A DNA stretch of 64,000 nucleotides. It comes from Microbacterium neungamense (GTDB lineage: Bacteria > Actinomycetota > Actinomycetes > Actinomycetales > Microbacteriaceae). Positions 26,522-37,762 of the stretch are shown one piece after another. The translations under genes were made by a program, and so were the position numbers. The notes under the pieces were generated by a model, which did not search any database, had not been told where the DNA came from, and was given only the letters and a program-made list of their open reading frames with translations. Position 1 is the stretch's first letter. Each line of letters opens with the position of its first letter. Location: positions 1,860,001 to 1,924,000 of the forward strand of contig NZ_CP069717.1 of NCBI RefSeq assembly GCF_024971095.1, given 5' to 3'.

Positions 26522-27360
26522 GGAAGGCGATCGAGAGCCCCGGTCGCCACCGGGCGGCCGGGCGTGTTGGACCACGCGCTCCACGACCCCGGATACACCG
26601 TCACGTCGCGGCCGGCGATGGCCCCGGCGAGGGCGAACTGGGCCGCGGTGATCCCGGACCCGCAGTACGCCGCGACCGGGGTGTCGACGCCGGCGCCGAT
26701 GCCGTCCAGCGCAGCGGCGATGTCGGACGCCGGGCGGAACCGGCCGTCCGCGGTGAGCAGCTCCCCGATCGGGAGGTTCCGCGCGCCCGGGATGTGACCG
26801 GCGACCGGGTCGATCGGCTCGATCTCGCCGCGGTAGCGCTCCCGCGCGCGGACGTCGATGAGCACCCCGTGCTCCGGCCAGCGCGCGGCGCCCTCGGTGT
26901 CGATCGTGCCGGCATCCCCGGGCGCTGCGAGCTCGACGTCGCCCTCGGGCACGACGACCTCCCCGGTCTGGATCTCCCCGCCCGCAGCGAGCCACGCCGG
27001 CCATCCGCCGTCCAGCACACGCACATCCGCCACGCCGGCCCGGCGCAGCGCCCACCAGGCGCGGGAGGCGGCCAGCATCCGGTGGTCGTCGTACACCACG
27101 ACCGGCACCCCGCGGCGGATGCCCCAGCGCCGCGCCGCGGCGGCGAGGTCGGCGTCCCGCGGCAGCGGGTGCCTGCCCTCGTGCGGCTCGCCGTGCCGCG
27201 CGAGCTCCCGCTCCACGTCGACGAACACGGCACCGGGGATGTGGCCGGCGAGGTACTGCTCCCGGCCGTCGTCGCGGCCGAGCTGCCAGCGGGCGTCCAG
27301 CACGTGCACCTCGCCGAGGCGCCGCTGCAGCTCCTCGGCCTGGATCAGGGGGTTCACCAT
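26509..27360 (-). CDS. sseA: thiosulfate/3-mercaptopyruvate sulfurtransferase (two rhodanese domains)
   Basis: Protein of 283 residues with two rhodanese domains. The first begins 'LIQAEELQRRLGEVHVLDARWQLG' and is inactive-type. The second carries 'VLIDVRARERYRGE', 'GHIPGARNLP' and the active loop CGSGIT with the catalytic cysteine. The CGSG(V/I)T loop favours mercaptopyruvate or thiosulfate as sulfur donor. A GGAGGAG site precedes ATG 27360. The final codons (PPGR, stop) are supplied by a CCCGGTCGTTGAGCGAG repeat. Confidence 0.92.
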   Translation of the reverse strand: MVNPLIQAEELQRRLGEVHVLDARWQLGRDDGREQYLAGHIPGAVFVDVERELARHGEPHEGRHPLPRDADLAAAARRWGIRRGVPVVVYDDHRMLAASRAWWALRRAGVADVRVLDGGWPAWLAAGGEIQTGEVVVPEGDVELAAPGDAGTIDTEGAARWPEHGVLIDVRARERYRGEIEPIDPVAGHIPGARNLPIGELLTADGRFRPASDIAAALDGIGAGVDTPVAAYCGSGITAAQFALAGAIAGRDVTVYPGSWSAWSNTPGRPVATGALDRLPPGR

Positions 27361-27396
27361 GGCTCCTCCGCTCTCAGGAACGATCAGGGGGGACGA

Positions 27397-28326
27397 TCAG
27401 GGGACGATGTGCCCGGCGGCGCGGAACAGCTCGTACCATTCCGCGCGGCTGAGCTCGACGTCGGCGCCGGCCGCGGCATCCGTCACCCGCTCCGGCGTCG
27501 TCGTGCCGAGCACGACCTGCATTTTCGCGGGATGCCGGGTGATCCACGCGGTCGCGATCGCGATGGGCTCGACGCCGTAGGACGCCGCGAGCCGGTCGAT
27601 CACGGCGTTGAGCTCCGGGTACTCGGGATTGCCGAGGAAGACGCCGGTGAAGAAGCCGCCCTGGAACGGCGACCACGCCTGGATCGTGATGCCGTTGATG
27701 CGGCAGTACTCGACGATGCCGCCGCCGTCGCGGACGATGCTCTGGTCCGCGGCCAGCATGTTCGCCGCGAGCGGCTGCGCGAGGATGGGCGCGTGCGTGA
27801 TCGACAGCTGCAGCTGGTTCGCGATCAGCGGCTGGCGGACCGCGGTGCGGAGCAGGTCGATCTGCCGGGGCGTGTGGTTCGAGACGCCGAACGCCCGCAC
27901 CTTGCCCGAGGACTCGAGCTCGTCGAACGCCCGGGCGACCTCGTCCGGCTCCACCAGGGCGTCCGGCCGGTGCAGCAGCAGCACATCGAGATAGTCCGTG
28001 CGCAGCGCCCGCAGCGACCCCTCGACCTGGGCCACGATGTGCTCGTAGGAGAAGTCGAACATGCCCTGCGCGGGGACGATGCCGCACTTCGTCTGCAGCA
28101 CGATCTCCTCTCGCTCCGACGCGGTCAGCTGCAGAGCGGCGGCGAACCGGTCCTCGCACACGTGCATGTCACCGCCGTAGATGTCCGCGTGGTCGAAGAA
28201 GTCCACGCCCGCGTCGCGCGCGGTGTCGTAGAGGGTGCGGATCTCGGCATCCGTCTTCTCCGTGATCCGCATCATGCCGGCGATCACGGCCGGCGCGGTC
28301 CCGGCGCCGAAGGGGACGTGCTTCAT
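27397..28326 (-). CDS. aldo/keto reductase (YdhF-type)
   Basis: TIM-barrel oxidoreductase of 309 residues. It shows '[35 protein letters not shown]' with catalytic Asp and Tyr, the Lys in 'VLQTKCGIV', '[23 protein letters not shown]' with His, 'AFGVSNHT', and the C-terminal '[22 protein letters not shown]'. The LHRPD...EVA pattern matches the YdhF oxidoreductase subgroup. GGAGGAG precedes the ATG. Confidence 0.93.
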   Translation of the reverse strand: MKHVPFGAGTAPAVIAGMMRITEKTDAEIRTLYDTARDAGVDFFDHADIYGGDMHVCEDRFAAALQLTASEREEIVLQTKCGIVPAQGMFDFSYEHIVAQVEGSLRALRTDYLDVLLLHRPDALVEPDEVARAFDELESSGKVRAFGVSNHTPRQIDLLRTAVRQPLIANQLQLSITHAPILAQPLAANMLAADQSIVRDGGGIVEYCRINGITIQAWSPFQGGFFTGVFLGNPEYPELNAVIDRLAASYGVEPIAIATAWITRHPAKMQVVLGTTTPERVTDAAAGADVELSRAEWYELFRAAGHIVP

Positions 28327-28377
28327 GGGGGCTCCTCCCGTGTCGGGACCACGCTATCGCGCTGGTTGAATGGCGGA

Positions 28378-28974
28378 ATGGCATTCGCGATCGACCCCAT
28401 CACCCTCACCGGCCGCCTCGTCGAGCTGCGTCCGCTCACCCGAGAGCACCGGGACGACCTCATCGAAGCGGTCTCCGAGGGGGACCTGTGGCGGCGGGCC
28501 TGGTACACCTCGGTGCCGGCGCCGGACGGCATCGAGGCCGAGATCGAGCGCCGGCTGGCGCTCCAGGAGAAGGGCGAGATGGTGCCGTTCACCGCGGTGG
28601 ATGCCGCCGGACGCGTCCTCGGGATGACGACGTACTACGACATCGTCGCCGACGTGCCGCGGCTGCACATCGGCTACACCTGGAACCGCCCGTCCGCGCA
28701 CGGCACCGGCACGAACGCCGAGTCGAAGCTGCTGCTGCTGCGGCACGCCTTCGAGACGCTGGGCGTGTACCGGGTCGGCTTCACCACGCAGTGGGTGAAC
28801 TTCCAGTCCCGGGCCGCCATCGAGCGACTGGGCGCGAAGCAGGACGGCGTGATGCGGGCGATCGGCCGCTACCGCAACGGCGCTCTCCGCGACAGCGTGG
28901 AGTACTCGATCATCGAGCCCGAGTGGCCGGCCGTGGAGGCGAACCTGGAGGCGCGACTCGCGAAACACGCCTGA
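28378..28974 (+). CDS. GNAT family N-acetyltransferase (RimJ/RimL-like)
   Basis: Protein of 198 residues beginning '[27 protein letters not shown]'. It has the GNAT core '[57 protein letters not shown]', with the acetyl-CoA loop carried as [10 protein letters not shown] and the RimJ-like NxxSRxAIERLGA ending. Relatives acetylate protein N-termini or small amines; the target is unknown. ATG 28378 is preferred. Confidence 0.9.
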   Translation: MAFAIDPITLTGRLVELRPLTREHRDDLIEAVSEGDLWRRAWYTSVPAPDGIEAEIERRLALQEKGEMVPFTAVDAAGRVLGMTTYYDIVADVPRLHIGYTWNRPSAHGTGTNAESKLLLLRHAFETLGVYRVGFTTQWVNFQSRAAIERLGAKQDGVMRAIGRYRNGALRDSVEYSIIEPEWPAVEANLEARLAKHA

Positions 28975-28987
28975 CACGGCGCGACGC

Positions 28988-28993
28988 TAACGT
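28988..28993 (+). promoter_or_regulatory. candidate -10 element of pgi
   Basis: TAACGT seven bases before the pgi ATG. Confidence 0.5.
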
Positions 28994-29000
28994 TGGTCGC

Positions 29001-30686
29001 ATGAGCGCACCGATCGACCCCACTCGCACCTCGGCCTGGGCCGACCTCTCCACCCTCCGTGACGGCTTCTCCCCCGACCTGCGGCGCTGGTTCGCCGAGG
29101 ATTCGCAGCGCGCCGAGCGGCTCACGTTCCCGCTCGCCGACCTGCACGTCGACCTGTCGAAGAACCTGGTGACCGACGACGTCCTCGCCGCGCTGCTGCG
29201 CCTCGCCGAGGAGACCCACGTCACGGAGCGGTTCGCCGCGATGCTCGAGGGCGCGCACATCAACACCACCGAAGACCGGGCGGTGCTGCACACCGCGCTG
29301 CGTCGCCCGGCGGGCGCCTCCCCCGCCCTCGTGGTCGACGGTCAGGACGTGGACCGCGACGTGCACGAGGTGCTCGACGCCCTCACCGCCTTCGCGGAGC
29401 GCGTGCGCTCCGGCGAGTGGCGCGGCGTCACCGGCAAGAAGGTCACGCACGTGGTGAACATCGGCATCGGCGGGTCGGATCTCGGGCCGGCGATGGTGTA
29501 CGAGGCGCTGCGCCCGTTCGCGGATGCGGGGCGGATCGAGGCCCGTTTCGTGTCGAACATCGACCCCACCGACATCGCCCAGAAGACGGCGGACCTCGAC
29601 CCGGAGACGACGCTGTTCGTCGTGGCGTCCAAGACCTTCACCACGCTCGAGACGCTCACCAACGCGCGGCTGGCCCGGGACTGGCTGTGGCAGCGGCTGG
29701 CGGCATCCGGCGCCGTGGGCGAGGACGACGCGAGCCGGGCGGATGCCGTGGCGCACCACTTCGTCGCCGTCTCGACCGCCCTCGACAAGGTCGCCGAGTT
29801 CGGCATCGACCCGGCCAACGCGTTCGGGTTCTGGGACTGGGTGGGCGGCCGGTACTCGGTGGACTCGGCGATCGGCCTCTCGCTGGCGATCACGCTCGGG
29901 CCGGCGGCGTTCCGGGACCTGCTGGCCGGCTTCCACGCCGTGGACGAGCACGTCCGCACCACGCCGCTCGAGCGCAACGTGCCGGTGCTGATGGGCCTGC
30001 TCAACGTCTGGTACGTGAACTTCCTGGGCGCGCAGTCGCACGCCGTGCTGCCGTACGCGCAGCAGCTGAGCCGTTTCCCGGCGTACCTGCAGCAGCTGAC
30101 GATGGAGTCCAACGGCAAGTCGGTCCGCTGGGACGGCACCCCGGTCACCACCGACACCGGCGAGGTGTTCTGGGGCGAGCCGGGCACGAACGGCCAGCAC
30201 GCCTTCTACCAGCTGATCCATCAGGGCACCCGGCTGATCCCGGCCGACTTCATCGCCGTGGTCAACCCGGCCTACCCGCTGAGCGACGGCGGACGCGACG
30301 TGCACGGGCTGTTCCTGGCGAACTTCCTCGCACAGACCAAGGCGCTCGCCTTCGGCAAGACCGCCGCCGAGGTGGAGGCGGAGGGCACCACCGGCGCCCT
30401 CGTCGCCGCGCGGACGTTCCCCGGCAACCGGCCGACGACCTCGATCTTCGCCCCGGCGCTCACCCCGCAGGTGCTCGGCCAGCTGATCGCGCTGTACGAG
30501 CACATCACCTTCACGCAGGGCGTGGTGTGGGGCATCAACTCGTTCGACCAGTGGGGTGTCGAGCTCGGCAAGCAGCTGGCCCTGCAGATCGCCCCTGCCC
30601 TCGAGGGCGACGACGCCGCCATCGACGCGCAGGACCCCTCCACCCGCGCGCTGCTGGCCTACTACCACCAGCACCGCAGCCGCTGA
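29001..30686 (+). CDS. pgi: glucose-6-phosphate isomerase
   Basis: Glycolytic enzyme of 561 residues interconverting glucose-6-phosphate and fructose-6-phosphate. Signatures in order are '[21 protein letters not shown]', '[22 protein letters not shown]', '[21 protein letters not shown]', the substrate motif '[11 protein letters not shown]', '[18 protein letters not shown]' with catalytic Glu and His, and the C-terminal '[17 protein letters not shown]'. Length is normal for the long bacterial form. Confidence 0.97.
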   Translation: MSAPIDPTRTSAWADLSTLRDGFSPDLRRWFAEDSQRAERLTFPLADLHVDLSKNLVTDDVLAALLRLAEETHVTERFAAMLEGAHINTTEDRAVLHTALRRPAGASPALVVDGQDVDRDVHEVLDALTAFAERVRSGEWRGVTGKKVTHVVNIGIGGSDLGPAMVYEALRPFADAGRIEARFVSNIDPTDIAQKTADLDPETTLFVVASKTFTTLETLTNARLARDWLWQRLAASGAVGEDDASRADAVAHHFVAVSTALDKVAEFGIDPANAFGFWDWVGGRYSVDSAIGLSLAITLGPAAFRDLLAGFHAVDEHVRTTPLERNVPVLMGLLNVWYVNFLGAQSHAVLPYAQQLSRFPAYLQQLTMESNGKSVRWDGTPVTTDTGEVFWGEPGTNGQHAFYQLIHQGTRLIPADFIAVVNPAYPLSDGGRDVHGLFLANFLAQTKALAFGKTAAEVEAEGTTGALVAARTFPGNRPTTSIFAPALTPQVLGQLIALYEHITFTQGVVWGINSFDQWGVELGKQLALQIAPALEGDDAAIDAQDPSTRALLAYYHQHRSR

Positions 30687-30730
30687 GCGGTGTCTCTCGC
30701 CGCGAGCTCACCGGGCCGCCGTGCGCGGCG

Positions 30731-31843
30731 TCAGACGCGGCGGAAGGATGCCGCGGCGGGGCAGTCGAACGGGTCGCGCGCCGCCAGGCCGACCCGGTTC
30801 AGGTAGGCGATGACGATGCCGTAGGAGCGCAGCAGCGTCGTCTCGGTGTACGGCACCTGGTGGGTCGCGCAGTACTCGCGGACGATCTCGCGCGCCCGCG
30901 CCAGGTGCGGCCGCGGCATGCTGGGGAACAGGTGGTGCTCCACCTGGTAGTTCAGCCCGCCCATCAGCCAGGTCGCCCACCAGCCGCCGCTGATGTTGCG
31001 GGAGGTGCGCACCTGCTTGGAGAAGAAGTCGAGCTTCGCGTCCGGCGCGATGATCGGCATCCCCTTGTGGTTCGGCGCGAAGGACGCGCCCATGTACACG
31101 CCGAAGACGGCCAGCTGCACACCGAGGAAGGCGAAGGCCATGCCCAGCGGCAGCAGCAGGAAGATCGGGGTGAGCAGGAGCGCGAAGCGCGCGGCGATGA
31201 GGCCGAGCTCGGTCCAGCGGCCCTTCACCGGGCCCCGCGAGACGAGGTGCTTGAGGCCGAGGACGTGCAGGTTCAGCCCCTCGAGGGTGAGCAGCGGGAA
31301 GAACAGCCAGCCCTGTCTGCGGGTGATCAGCCGGGTGAGACCGCGCGAGCGCGCGGCATCCGTGTCGAGGAACGAGATGGTGTCGACCTCGATGTCCGGA
31401 TCCTTGCCGACCCGGTTCGGGTTGCCATGGTGCCGGGTGTGCTTGGAGTCCCACCAGGAGTAGCTCATGCCGACGATGCCGGCGAGGATGCGCGCGAGCC
31501 GGAAGTTCGCGGGCCCGCTGGAGAGGATCTGACGGTGTGCCGCCTCATGCGCGAGGAACGCGACCTGCGTGAACAGGATGCCCAGGGCCCCCGCGATCAG
31601 CAGCTGGAACCAGCTGTCGCCGAGCAGGAGGAACCCGGCGATGCATCCGGCGAAGCCCAGCAGGATGCCGGCGGCGACGAGACCGTAGAACACCGGGGTG
31701 CGGCGCAGCAGGCCGGTCTCGCGCACCACCTGCGAGACCTGGTTGTACGCCTTCGCCATCGGCGGGAAGTCCGCGGTGCCGGCGTACGTCTGCCGGACGG
31801 GGCCGAGAGTGGCGGTGGGGGGAGCGGTCTGGGTGAGAGAGAT
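30731..31843 (-). CDS. membrane fatty-acid desaturase / acyl lipid desaturase
   Basis: Integral-membrane di-iron desaturase, 342 residues from ATG 31759 or 370 from a possible ATC start at 31843. The three His boxes are HEAAH, HTRHH and QVEHH, with hydrophobic pairs between. 'SYSWWDSKHTRHHGNPN' and 'GGLNYQVEHHLFPSMPRPHL' place it with actinobacterial acyl-CoA/phospholipid delta-desaturases, which adjust membrane fluidity. The segment upstream of ATG 31759 (SLTQTAPPTATLGPVRQTYAGT) resembles the usual N-terminus of this family, and AGGAG sits six bases before the ATC, so the longer form is likely the ancestral or actual one. Confidence 0.9.
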   Translation of the reverse strand: MSLTQTAPPTATLGPVRQTYAGTADFPPMAKAYNQVSQVVRETGLLRRTPVFYGLVAAGILLGFAGCIAGFLLLGDSWFQLLIAGALGILFTQVAFLAHEAAHRQILSSGPANFRLARILAGIVGMSYSWWDSKHTRHHGNPNRVGKDPDIEVDTISFLDTDAARSRGLTRLITRRQGWLFFPLLTLEGLNLHVLGLKHLVSRGPVKGRWTELGLIAARFALLLTPIFLLLPLGMAFAFLGVQLAVFGVYMGASFAPNHKGMPIIAPDAKLDFFSKQVRTSRNISGGWWATWLMGGLNYQVEHHLFPSMPRPHLARAREIVREYCATHQVPYTETTLLRSYGIVIAYLNRVGLAARDPFDCPAAASFRRV

Positions 31844-31924
31844 GGCCTTCTCCTGCCGATCGGAAGCCCTTGAGCTGTGGAAGCCAAAGGCGGATGCCGA
31901 TCGCTGATGCCAGGCTACGCGCCT

Positions 31925-31948
31925 GCGTATGCAGGCATGGGCATACGC
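31925..31948. repeat. inverted repeat between the desaturase and first DUF7882 gene
   Basis: GCGTATGC (31925-31932) and GCATACGC (31941-31948) are separated by eight bases. It lies 11 bases past the DUF7882 stop and about 80 upstream of the desaturase start, so it could end one transcript or bind a regulator of the other. Confidence 0.55.
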
Positions 31949-31959
31949 GCCGGGGCCGC

Positions 31960-32286
31960 TCAGGCCGTTGCGAGACTCTGGTCCGGATCGATCACCTCGT
32001 CGACGAGCATGATGCCGCCGGTCGTGTTCGCGAGGTGCATCAGCCGCTCGATCCACTCACGGTTCAGCTGGGGCGGTTCCGACTCCTCGAATTCGAACCG
32101 CAGCGGGATGGACGGGTGCATCCAGATCGTCGACCGGCCGGGTGCGTCCCCGTCCGAATGCCGCCAGGACAGCGTGAAGCTCTCCTGGCGGCGGAGCTTC
32201 GTTGCGATGACCACCTTCAGGTGCGCCAGCGCGCGATCATCGATGTGTATCGGGTCGTCGGACTGACCGTAGAAAAGTGCGCCCAT
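31960..32286 (-). CDS. DUF7882 family small protein, copy A
   Basis: Protein of 108 residues. It shares 'DDRALAHLKVVIATKLRRQESFTLSW', 'STIWMHPSIPLRFEF' and 'LNREWIERLMHLANTTGGI' with the next gene. Such proteins are common in Microbacteriaceae, were once labelled ATP-dependent DNA ligase by error, and have no known function. The ATG follows TACGGT by six bases. The N-terminus is MGALFYGQSDDPIHI, more divergent than copy B, and the acidic tail also differs. Confidence 0.8.
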   Translation of the reverse strand: MGALFYGQSDDPIHIDDRALAHLKVVIATKLRRQESFTLSWRHSDGDAPGRSTIWMHPSIPLRFEFEESEPPQLNREWIERLMHLANTTGGIMLVDEVIDPDQSLATA

Positions 32287-32292
32287 ATGCCG

Positions 32293-32298
32293 ACCGTA
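32293..32298 (-). promoter_or_regulatory. candidate -10 element of DUF7882 copy A
   Basis: TACGGT on the minus strand, six bases before the ATG at 32286. It suggests copy A has its own promoter although copy B lies just upstream on the same strand. Confidence 0.5.
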
Positions 32299-32365
32299 GC
32301 GCACCAGGAGCGTTTCGGCGGCATCATGTAACGCGCCCGACACAGTCGCGACAGATCGGGTTCGC

Positions 32366-32689
32366 TCACACGGCTTCGGACACGTTCTCGGGGACGTTCT
32401 CCTCCAGCAAGGTGATACCGCCGCTCGAGTTCGCGGAGTGCATGAGCCGCTCGATCCACTCGCGATTGAGTGCGGGCGGCTTCGGATCCTCGAAGACGAA
32501 GCGCAGCGGGATGGACGGATGCAGCCAGATCGTCGACCTGCCGCCGTTGTCGCTGTCCGGATGCACCCACGAGAACGTGAACGCCTCGTTCCGGCGCAGC
32601 TTGGTCGCGATCACGACCTTGAGGTGCGCAAGGGTCCGATCGTCGATTTCGATCGGGTATTCGGACCCGTCATAGATGATTCTCCCCAT
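32366..32689 (-). CDS. DUF7882 family small protein, copy B
   Basis: Protein of 107 residues, 'MGRIIYDGSEYPIEIDDRTL' being the family's usual N-terminus. It aligns end to end with copy A at high identity (the AHLKVVIATKLRR, HPSIPLRF and NREWIERLMH blocks are shared). The pair is a tandem duplication with diverged acidic C-termini (EENVPENVSEAV here). Charged and soluble; no catalytic motif is seen. Confidence 0.82.
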   Translation of the reverse strand: MGRIIYDGSEYPIEIDDRTLAHLKVVIATKLRRNEAFTFSWVHPDSDNGGRSTIWLHPSIPLRFVFEDPKPPALNREWIERLMHSANSSGGITLLEENVPENVSEAV

Positions 32690-32794
32690 GTCAGGACGAC
32701 ACTCCTCGCGGGGCGCCGGCACCATGCGTGCCGGACGTTTCTTGACACCGGCGGGCTCAAGATACCTGTCGCTGCTGACACACCCGCCGAAGGG

Positions 32795-33628
32795 ATGCAA
32801 CCCCTTACGTGTCCGCGGCGCAGGAGCGTACCGTCGCCGCCCGCTTTCGGGGAGCTCGGCACCACGCTCTTCGAACGCGGTCACGGTGCGCTCCGGCTCA
32901 CCCACGCCGGCAGACGCTTCCTCGCGATCGTTCGGGATCTCGTCCGCCGGGAGGAGATGGCACGGACCGCGCTGGGCGCCGATCGCCTCCGTGAGACGCA
33001 GTTCACCGTGGTCGCTCCGTTCGCGACGATTCTGCGCACCCTCGCCCCGTTCACCGCCGAGCGCGGGTCGTCCCATCCGATCATCGACGCGGTCGAGGCG
33101 AGCCCCGCGGTGGTGTTCGAACGCGCCGTCGAGATCGGAGCCGACCTCGGCGTCTCCACCGTCCCTCCGCCTGCCCGCTGGTCGGATCGCCTGCTGTGCG
33201 AAGTCGGCCTGAGCGCCCACGTTCCCCCCGATCATCCGCTCGGCGGACGCGGCGAGGTCGAGATGTCCGAGCTGGTGCGGCATCCGCTCGTGCTCATGGA
33301 TCGCACCAACGCCGCACGGACGGTGTTCGACGACGCGCTGGCCGCCGAGCGGCTGGAGCCCGCGAGCGCCATAGAGATGGCCTCGTCGTTCATGGCACAG
33401 GGCGTGGCGGCCACCGGTCGCGGGGCGGCGATCCTGACCAACGCGGCCGTCTTCGGGCTGAGGCCGGTGCGGATCATGCAGCGGGGGAAGCGGGTTCGGA
33501 TGCGCCTGTATGCGGGATGGGATCCGTCGCACTACGCGGTCAGGGCGATCGAGCGCTGGGTGGACGATTTCGCCGACTGGCTCCCCACGATCCCCGACAT
33601 CGGCGAGGTCGACGACGCGAGCGCGTGA
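32795..33628 (+). pseudogene. LysR-type regulator lacking most of its helix-turn-helix
   Basis: The frame reads 'GELGTTLFERGHGALRLTHAGRRFL', the end of the LysR winged helix, then a full substrate-binding domain ('TQFTVVAPFATILRTLAPF', 'HPLVLMDRTNAARTVFDDAL', 'SSFMAQGVAATGRGAAILTN'). The first 40-45 residues with the recognition helix are missing; upstream codons (MQPLTCPRRRSVPSPPAF) do not resemble a helix-turn-helix. ATG 32795 could start a DNA-binding-dead protein. Confidence 0.75.
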
Positions 33629-33656
33629 CAGGTCATGGTGCCGGCCGGTCATGAGA

Positions 33657-33695
33657 AGAGGCCCGGCCCCGCAGCATCCTGCGGGCCGGGCCTCT
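33657..33695. terminator. bidirectional terminator between the LysR remnant and nrdF
   Basis: AGAGGCCCGGCCCCGCAG and CTGCGGGCCGGGCCTCT form an 16-17 pair GC stem around CATC. The two flanking genes converge on it. Confidence 0.85.
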
Positions 33696-33716
33696 GTCAG
33701 CCGTGCTGACTGCGAC

Positions 33717-34795
<1,079 letters not shown>

Positions 34796-34801
34796 GAAGG
34801 G

Positions 34802-36952
34802 TCACAGCATGCAGGAGACGCATTCGGTCATGTCGGTGCCCTCCAGCGCCAGCTGACGGAGCCGCACGTAGTAGATCGTCTTGATTCCCTTCTTCCAGGC
34901 GTAGATCTGGGCCTTGTTGATGTCGCGAGTGGTGGCGGTGTCCTTGAAGAACAGCGTCAGCGACAGACCCTGATCGACGTGCTGGGTGGCGGCGGCGTAG
35001 GTGTCGATCACCTTCTCGTAGCCGATCTCGTACGCGTCCTGGTAGTACTCCAGGTTGTCGTTCGTCATGAACGGCGCCGGATAGTAGACGCGGCCGAGCT
35101 TGCCCTCCTTGCGGATCTCGATCTTCGAGGCGATCGGGTGGATCGAGCTCGTCGAGTTGTTGATGTACGAGATCGACCCGGTCGGCGGGACGGCCTGCAG
35201 GTTCTGGTTGTAGATGCCGTGCTTCTGGATGGACTCCTTCAGCTCGATCCAGTCCTGCTGGGTCGGGATGTGGTGCCGGGCGAACAGCTCCTTGACCTTG
35301 TCGGTCTGCGGCACCCACTCCCGCTCGATGTACTTGTCGAAGAACTCCCCCGACGCGTACGTCGAGTCCTCGAAGCCGTCGAACGTCTCCCCGCGCTCGA
35401 TCGCGATCCGGTTGGAGGCGCGCAGCGCGTGGTAGAGCACGGTGTAGAAGTAGATGTTCGTGAAGTCCAGGCCCTCTTCCGAGCCGTAGAACACGCGCTC
35501 GCGCGCCAGGTAGCCGTGCAGGTTCATCTGGCCGAGGCCGATCGCGTGGGAGCGGTCGTTGCCGTCCTCGATCGAGCGCACCGAGCGGATGTGGCTCTGG
35601 TCGCTGACCGCGGTCAGCGCACGGATCGCGGTCTCGACGGTCTGCCCGAGGTCGTCGGCGTCCATCGACAGGGCGATGTTCATCGAGCCGAGGTTGCAGG
35701 AGATGTCCTTGCCGATGTCCTTGTACGACAGGTCGTCGTTGTAGGTGGTCGGCGTGTTCACCTGCAGGATCTCGCTGCAGAGGTTGGACATGTTGATCCG
35801 GCCCTTGATCGGGTTGGCCCGGTTCACCGTGTCCTCGAACATGATGTACGGGTAGCCCGACTCGAACTGGATCTCGGCGAGCGTCTGGAAGAACTCGCGG
35901 GCGTTGATCTTCGTCTTCTTGATCCGCGCATCGTCCACCATCTCGCGGTACTTCTCGGTGACCGAGATGTCGCCGAACGGCACGCCGTAGACGCGCTCGA
36001 CGTCGTACGGCGAGAACAGGTACATGTCCTCGTCGTTCTTGGCGAGCTCGAAGGTGATGTCGGGCACGACGACGCCGAGGGAGAGCGTCTTGATGCGGAT
36101 CTTCTCGTCGGCGTTCTCGCGCTTGGTGTCCAGGAACCGCATGATGTCGGGGTGGTGCGCCGAGAGGTAGACGGCGCCGGCGCCCTGACGCGCACCCAGC
36201 TGGTTAGCGTAGCTGAAGCTGTCCTCGAGGAGCTTCATCACCGGGATGATCCCGGAGGACTGGTTCTCGATCTGCTTGATCGGCGCACCGGCCTCGCGGA
36301 TGTTCGACAGCAGCAACGCCACGCCGCCGCCGCGCTTGGACAGCTGCAGCGCGGAGTTGATGCCGCGGGCGATCGACTCCATGTTGTCCTCGATGCGCAG
36401 CAGGAAGCAGCTGACGAGCTCGCCGCGCTGCGCCTTGCCGGCGTTGAGGAAGGTCGGGGTGGCCGGCTGGAACCGGCCGGAGATGATCTCCTCGACGAGG
36501 TTCACGGCGAGCTGCTCGTCGCCGTCGGCGAGCGCCAGGGCGGTCATCACGACGCGGTCCTCGAAGCGCTCGAGGTAGCGCTTGCCGTCGAAGGTCTTCA
36601 GCGTGTAGCTGGTGTAGTACTTGAACGCGCCGAGGAAGGTCTCGAAGCGGAACTTCTTCGAGTGGGCGAGGTCGTTGAGCTTCTGGATGAACTCGAACGA
36701 GTACTTCTCGATGACCGCGGCCTCGTAGTACTCCTTCTCGACCAGGTAGTCCAGCCGCTCCTTGAGCGAGTGGAAGAAGACGGTGTTCTGGTTCACGTGC
36801 TGCAGGAAGTACTCCCGCGCCGCCCGCTTGTCGGCGTCGAACTGGATCTTCCCGTTCGCGTCGTACAGGTTCAGCATCGCGTTCAGGGCGTGATAGTCCA
36901 GGCCCTCGTACGCGGGGTTGACCTTGAAGGCCTCCTCGGTCTGCTCGGTCAT
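34802..36952 (-). CDS. nrdE: class Ib ribonucleotide reductase, alpha subunit
   Basis: Catalytic subunit of 716 residues reducing ribonucleoside diphosphates. '[14 protein letters not shown]' supplies an active-site cysteine, '[13 protein letters not shown]' and '[20 protein letters not shown]' are family landmarks, '[10 protein letters not shown]'-like and '[19 protein letters not shown]' form the substrate loop, and the C-terminus '[11 protein letters not shown]' has the paired redox cysteines served by NrdH. The start ATG 36952 overlaps the nrdI stop (ATGA), showing translational coupling. Confidence 0.97.
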   Translation of the reverse strand: MTEQTEEAFKVNPAYEGLDYHALNAMLNLYDANGKIQFDADKRAAREYFLQHVNQNTVFFHSLKERLDYLVEKEYYEAAVIEKYSFEFIQKLNDLAHSKKFRFETFLGAFKYYTSYTLKTFDGKRYLERFEDRVVMTALALADGDEQLAVNLVEEIISGRFQPATPTFLNAGKAQRGELVSCFLLRIEDNMESIARGINSALQLSKRGGGVALLLSNIREAGAPIKQIENQSSGIIPVMKLLEDSFSYANQLGARQGAGAVYLSAHHPDIMRFLDTKRENADEKIRIKTLSLGVVVPDITFELAKNDEDMYLFSPYDVERVYGVPFGDISVTEKYREMVDDARIKKTKINAREFFQTLAEIQFESGYPYIMFEDTVNRANPIKGRINMSNLCSEILQVNTPTTYNDDLSYKDIGKDISCNLGSMNIALSMDADDLGQTVETAIRALTAVSDQSHIRSVRSIEDGNDRSHAIGLGQMNLHGYLARERVFYGSEEGLDFTNIYFYTVLYHALRASNRIAIERGETFDGFEDSTYASGEFFDKYIEREWVPQTDKVKELFARHHIPTQQDWIELKESIQKHGIYNQNLQAVPPTGSISYINNSTSSIHPIASKIEIRKEGKLGRVYYPAPFMTNDNLEYYQDAYEIGYEKVIDTYAAATQHVDQGLSLTLFFKDTATTRDINKAQIYAWKKGIKTIYYVRLRQLALEGTDMTECVSCML

Positions 36953-37407
36953 TGCGTCCTGCTCTGCATGCTCGATTGCGCTGCCCACCATCGTTCCAAT
37001 CCGTCGCTCACGCGATCGACGTCGTCCTGTGTGCCGAAGACTTCGAGCCGGTACAAGTGCGGCACGTGGCACTTGCGGCTGATGATCTCCCCGGCGAGGC
37101 AGAAGGCCTCGCCGAAGTTGGTGTTGCCCGCGGAGATGACTCCGCGGATGTGTCTCCGGTTGCGCTCGTCGTTGAGGAACCGGATCACCTGCTTGGGGAC
37201 CGCACCCTTCTCCTCGCCGCGCCCCTGCCCGCCCCCGTAGGTGGGGGTGATCAGCACGAACGGCTCGTCCACGACGAGCGGTTCATCCGTGCTGTGCAGG
37301 GGGATGCGGCGGGCTCGCAGCCCGAGCTTCTCGACGAAGCGGGCTGTGTTGCCGGAGACGCTCGAGAAGAAGACCACGAGCGGCGCGGCGGTGGCGACGA
37401 CGCTCAT
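36949..37407 (-). CDS. nrdI: NrdI flavodoxin-like protein
   Basis: Small flavodoxin of 152 residues that provides oxidant for assembling the manganese cofactor of NrdF. It begins '[28 protein letters not shown]', the FMN phosphate loop. '[27 protein letters not shown]' and '[22 protein letters not shown]' follow. GAGGAG lies upstream of ATG 37407; an in-frame GTG at 37413 is an alternative. Confidence 0.95.
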   Translation of the reverse strand: MSVVATAAPLVVFFSSVSGNTARFVEKLGLRARRIPLHSTDEPLVVDEPFVLITPTYGGGQGRGEEKGAVPKQVIRFLNDERNRRHIRGVISAGNTNFGEAFCLAGEIISRKCHVPHLYRLEVFGTQDDVDRVSDGLERWWAAQSSMQSRTQ

Positions 37408-37416
37408 GGTCACTCC

Positions 37417-37650
37417 TCACGCGAGGCGAGCGGCCAGCTCGTCGATCTTGTCCGGGCGGAAGCCCGACCAGTGGTCCTCGTCGGTGACGACGACCGGCGC
37501 CTGCATGTAGCCGAGTGCCTTGACCTGCTCGAGCGCGTCCGCGTCCTGCGAGAGGTCGTGGATCTCGTACTCGATGCCCTTGGCGTCGAGGGCGCGGTAG
37601 GTGGCGTTGCACTGCACGCACGAAGGCTTGGTGTAGACCGTGATCGACAT
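37417..37650 (-). CDS. nrdH: NrdH redoxin
   Basis: Glutaredoxin-like electron donor of 77 residues, reduced by thioredoxin reductase. 'MSITVYTKPSCVQCNATYRAL' holds the CVQC active site. 'GYMQAPVVVTDEDHWSGFRPDKID' includes the WSGFRPD segment diagnostic of NrdH. First gene of nrdHIEF, nine bases before nrdI. Confidence 0.96.
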   Translation of the reverse strand: MSITVYTKPSCVQCNATYRALDAKGIEYEIHDLSQDADALEQVKALGYMQAPVVVTDEDHWSGFRPDKIDELAARLA

Positions 37651-37713
37651 GATGTTGGCTCTTCTTCCCCTCAGATTCCGGCTGTTGCCCCGGCAGACCC
37701 CCGCCGGGAACTC

Positions 37714-37762
37714 AATACTACATATGGGGACGGACATTGGAAGCGACCACAAGGGGTAGTAG
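37714..37762 (-). promoter_or_regulatory. possible NrdR box pair upstream of nrdH
   Basis: AATACTACATATGGGG (37714-37729) and GACCACAAGGGGTAGT (37745-37760) are 31 bases apart start to start. Both resemble the ACNACATATNTTGTGT-like NrdR consensus loosely, and NrdR normally binds two boxes about three helical turns apart. They lie 65-110 bases before the nrdH ATG, where the promoter should be. Confidence 0.45.
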
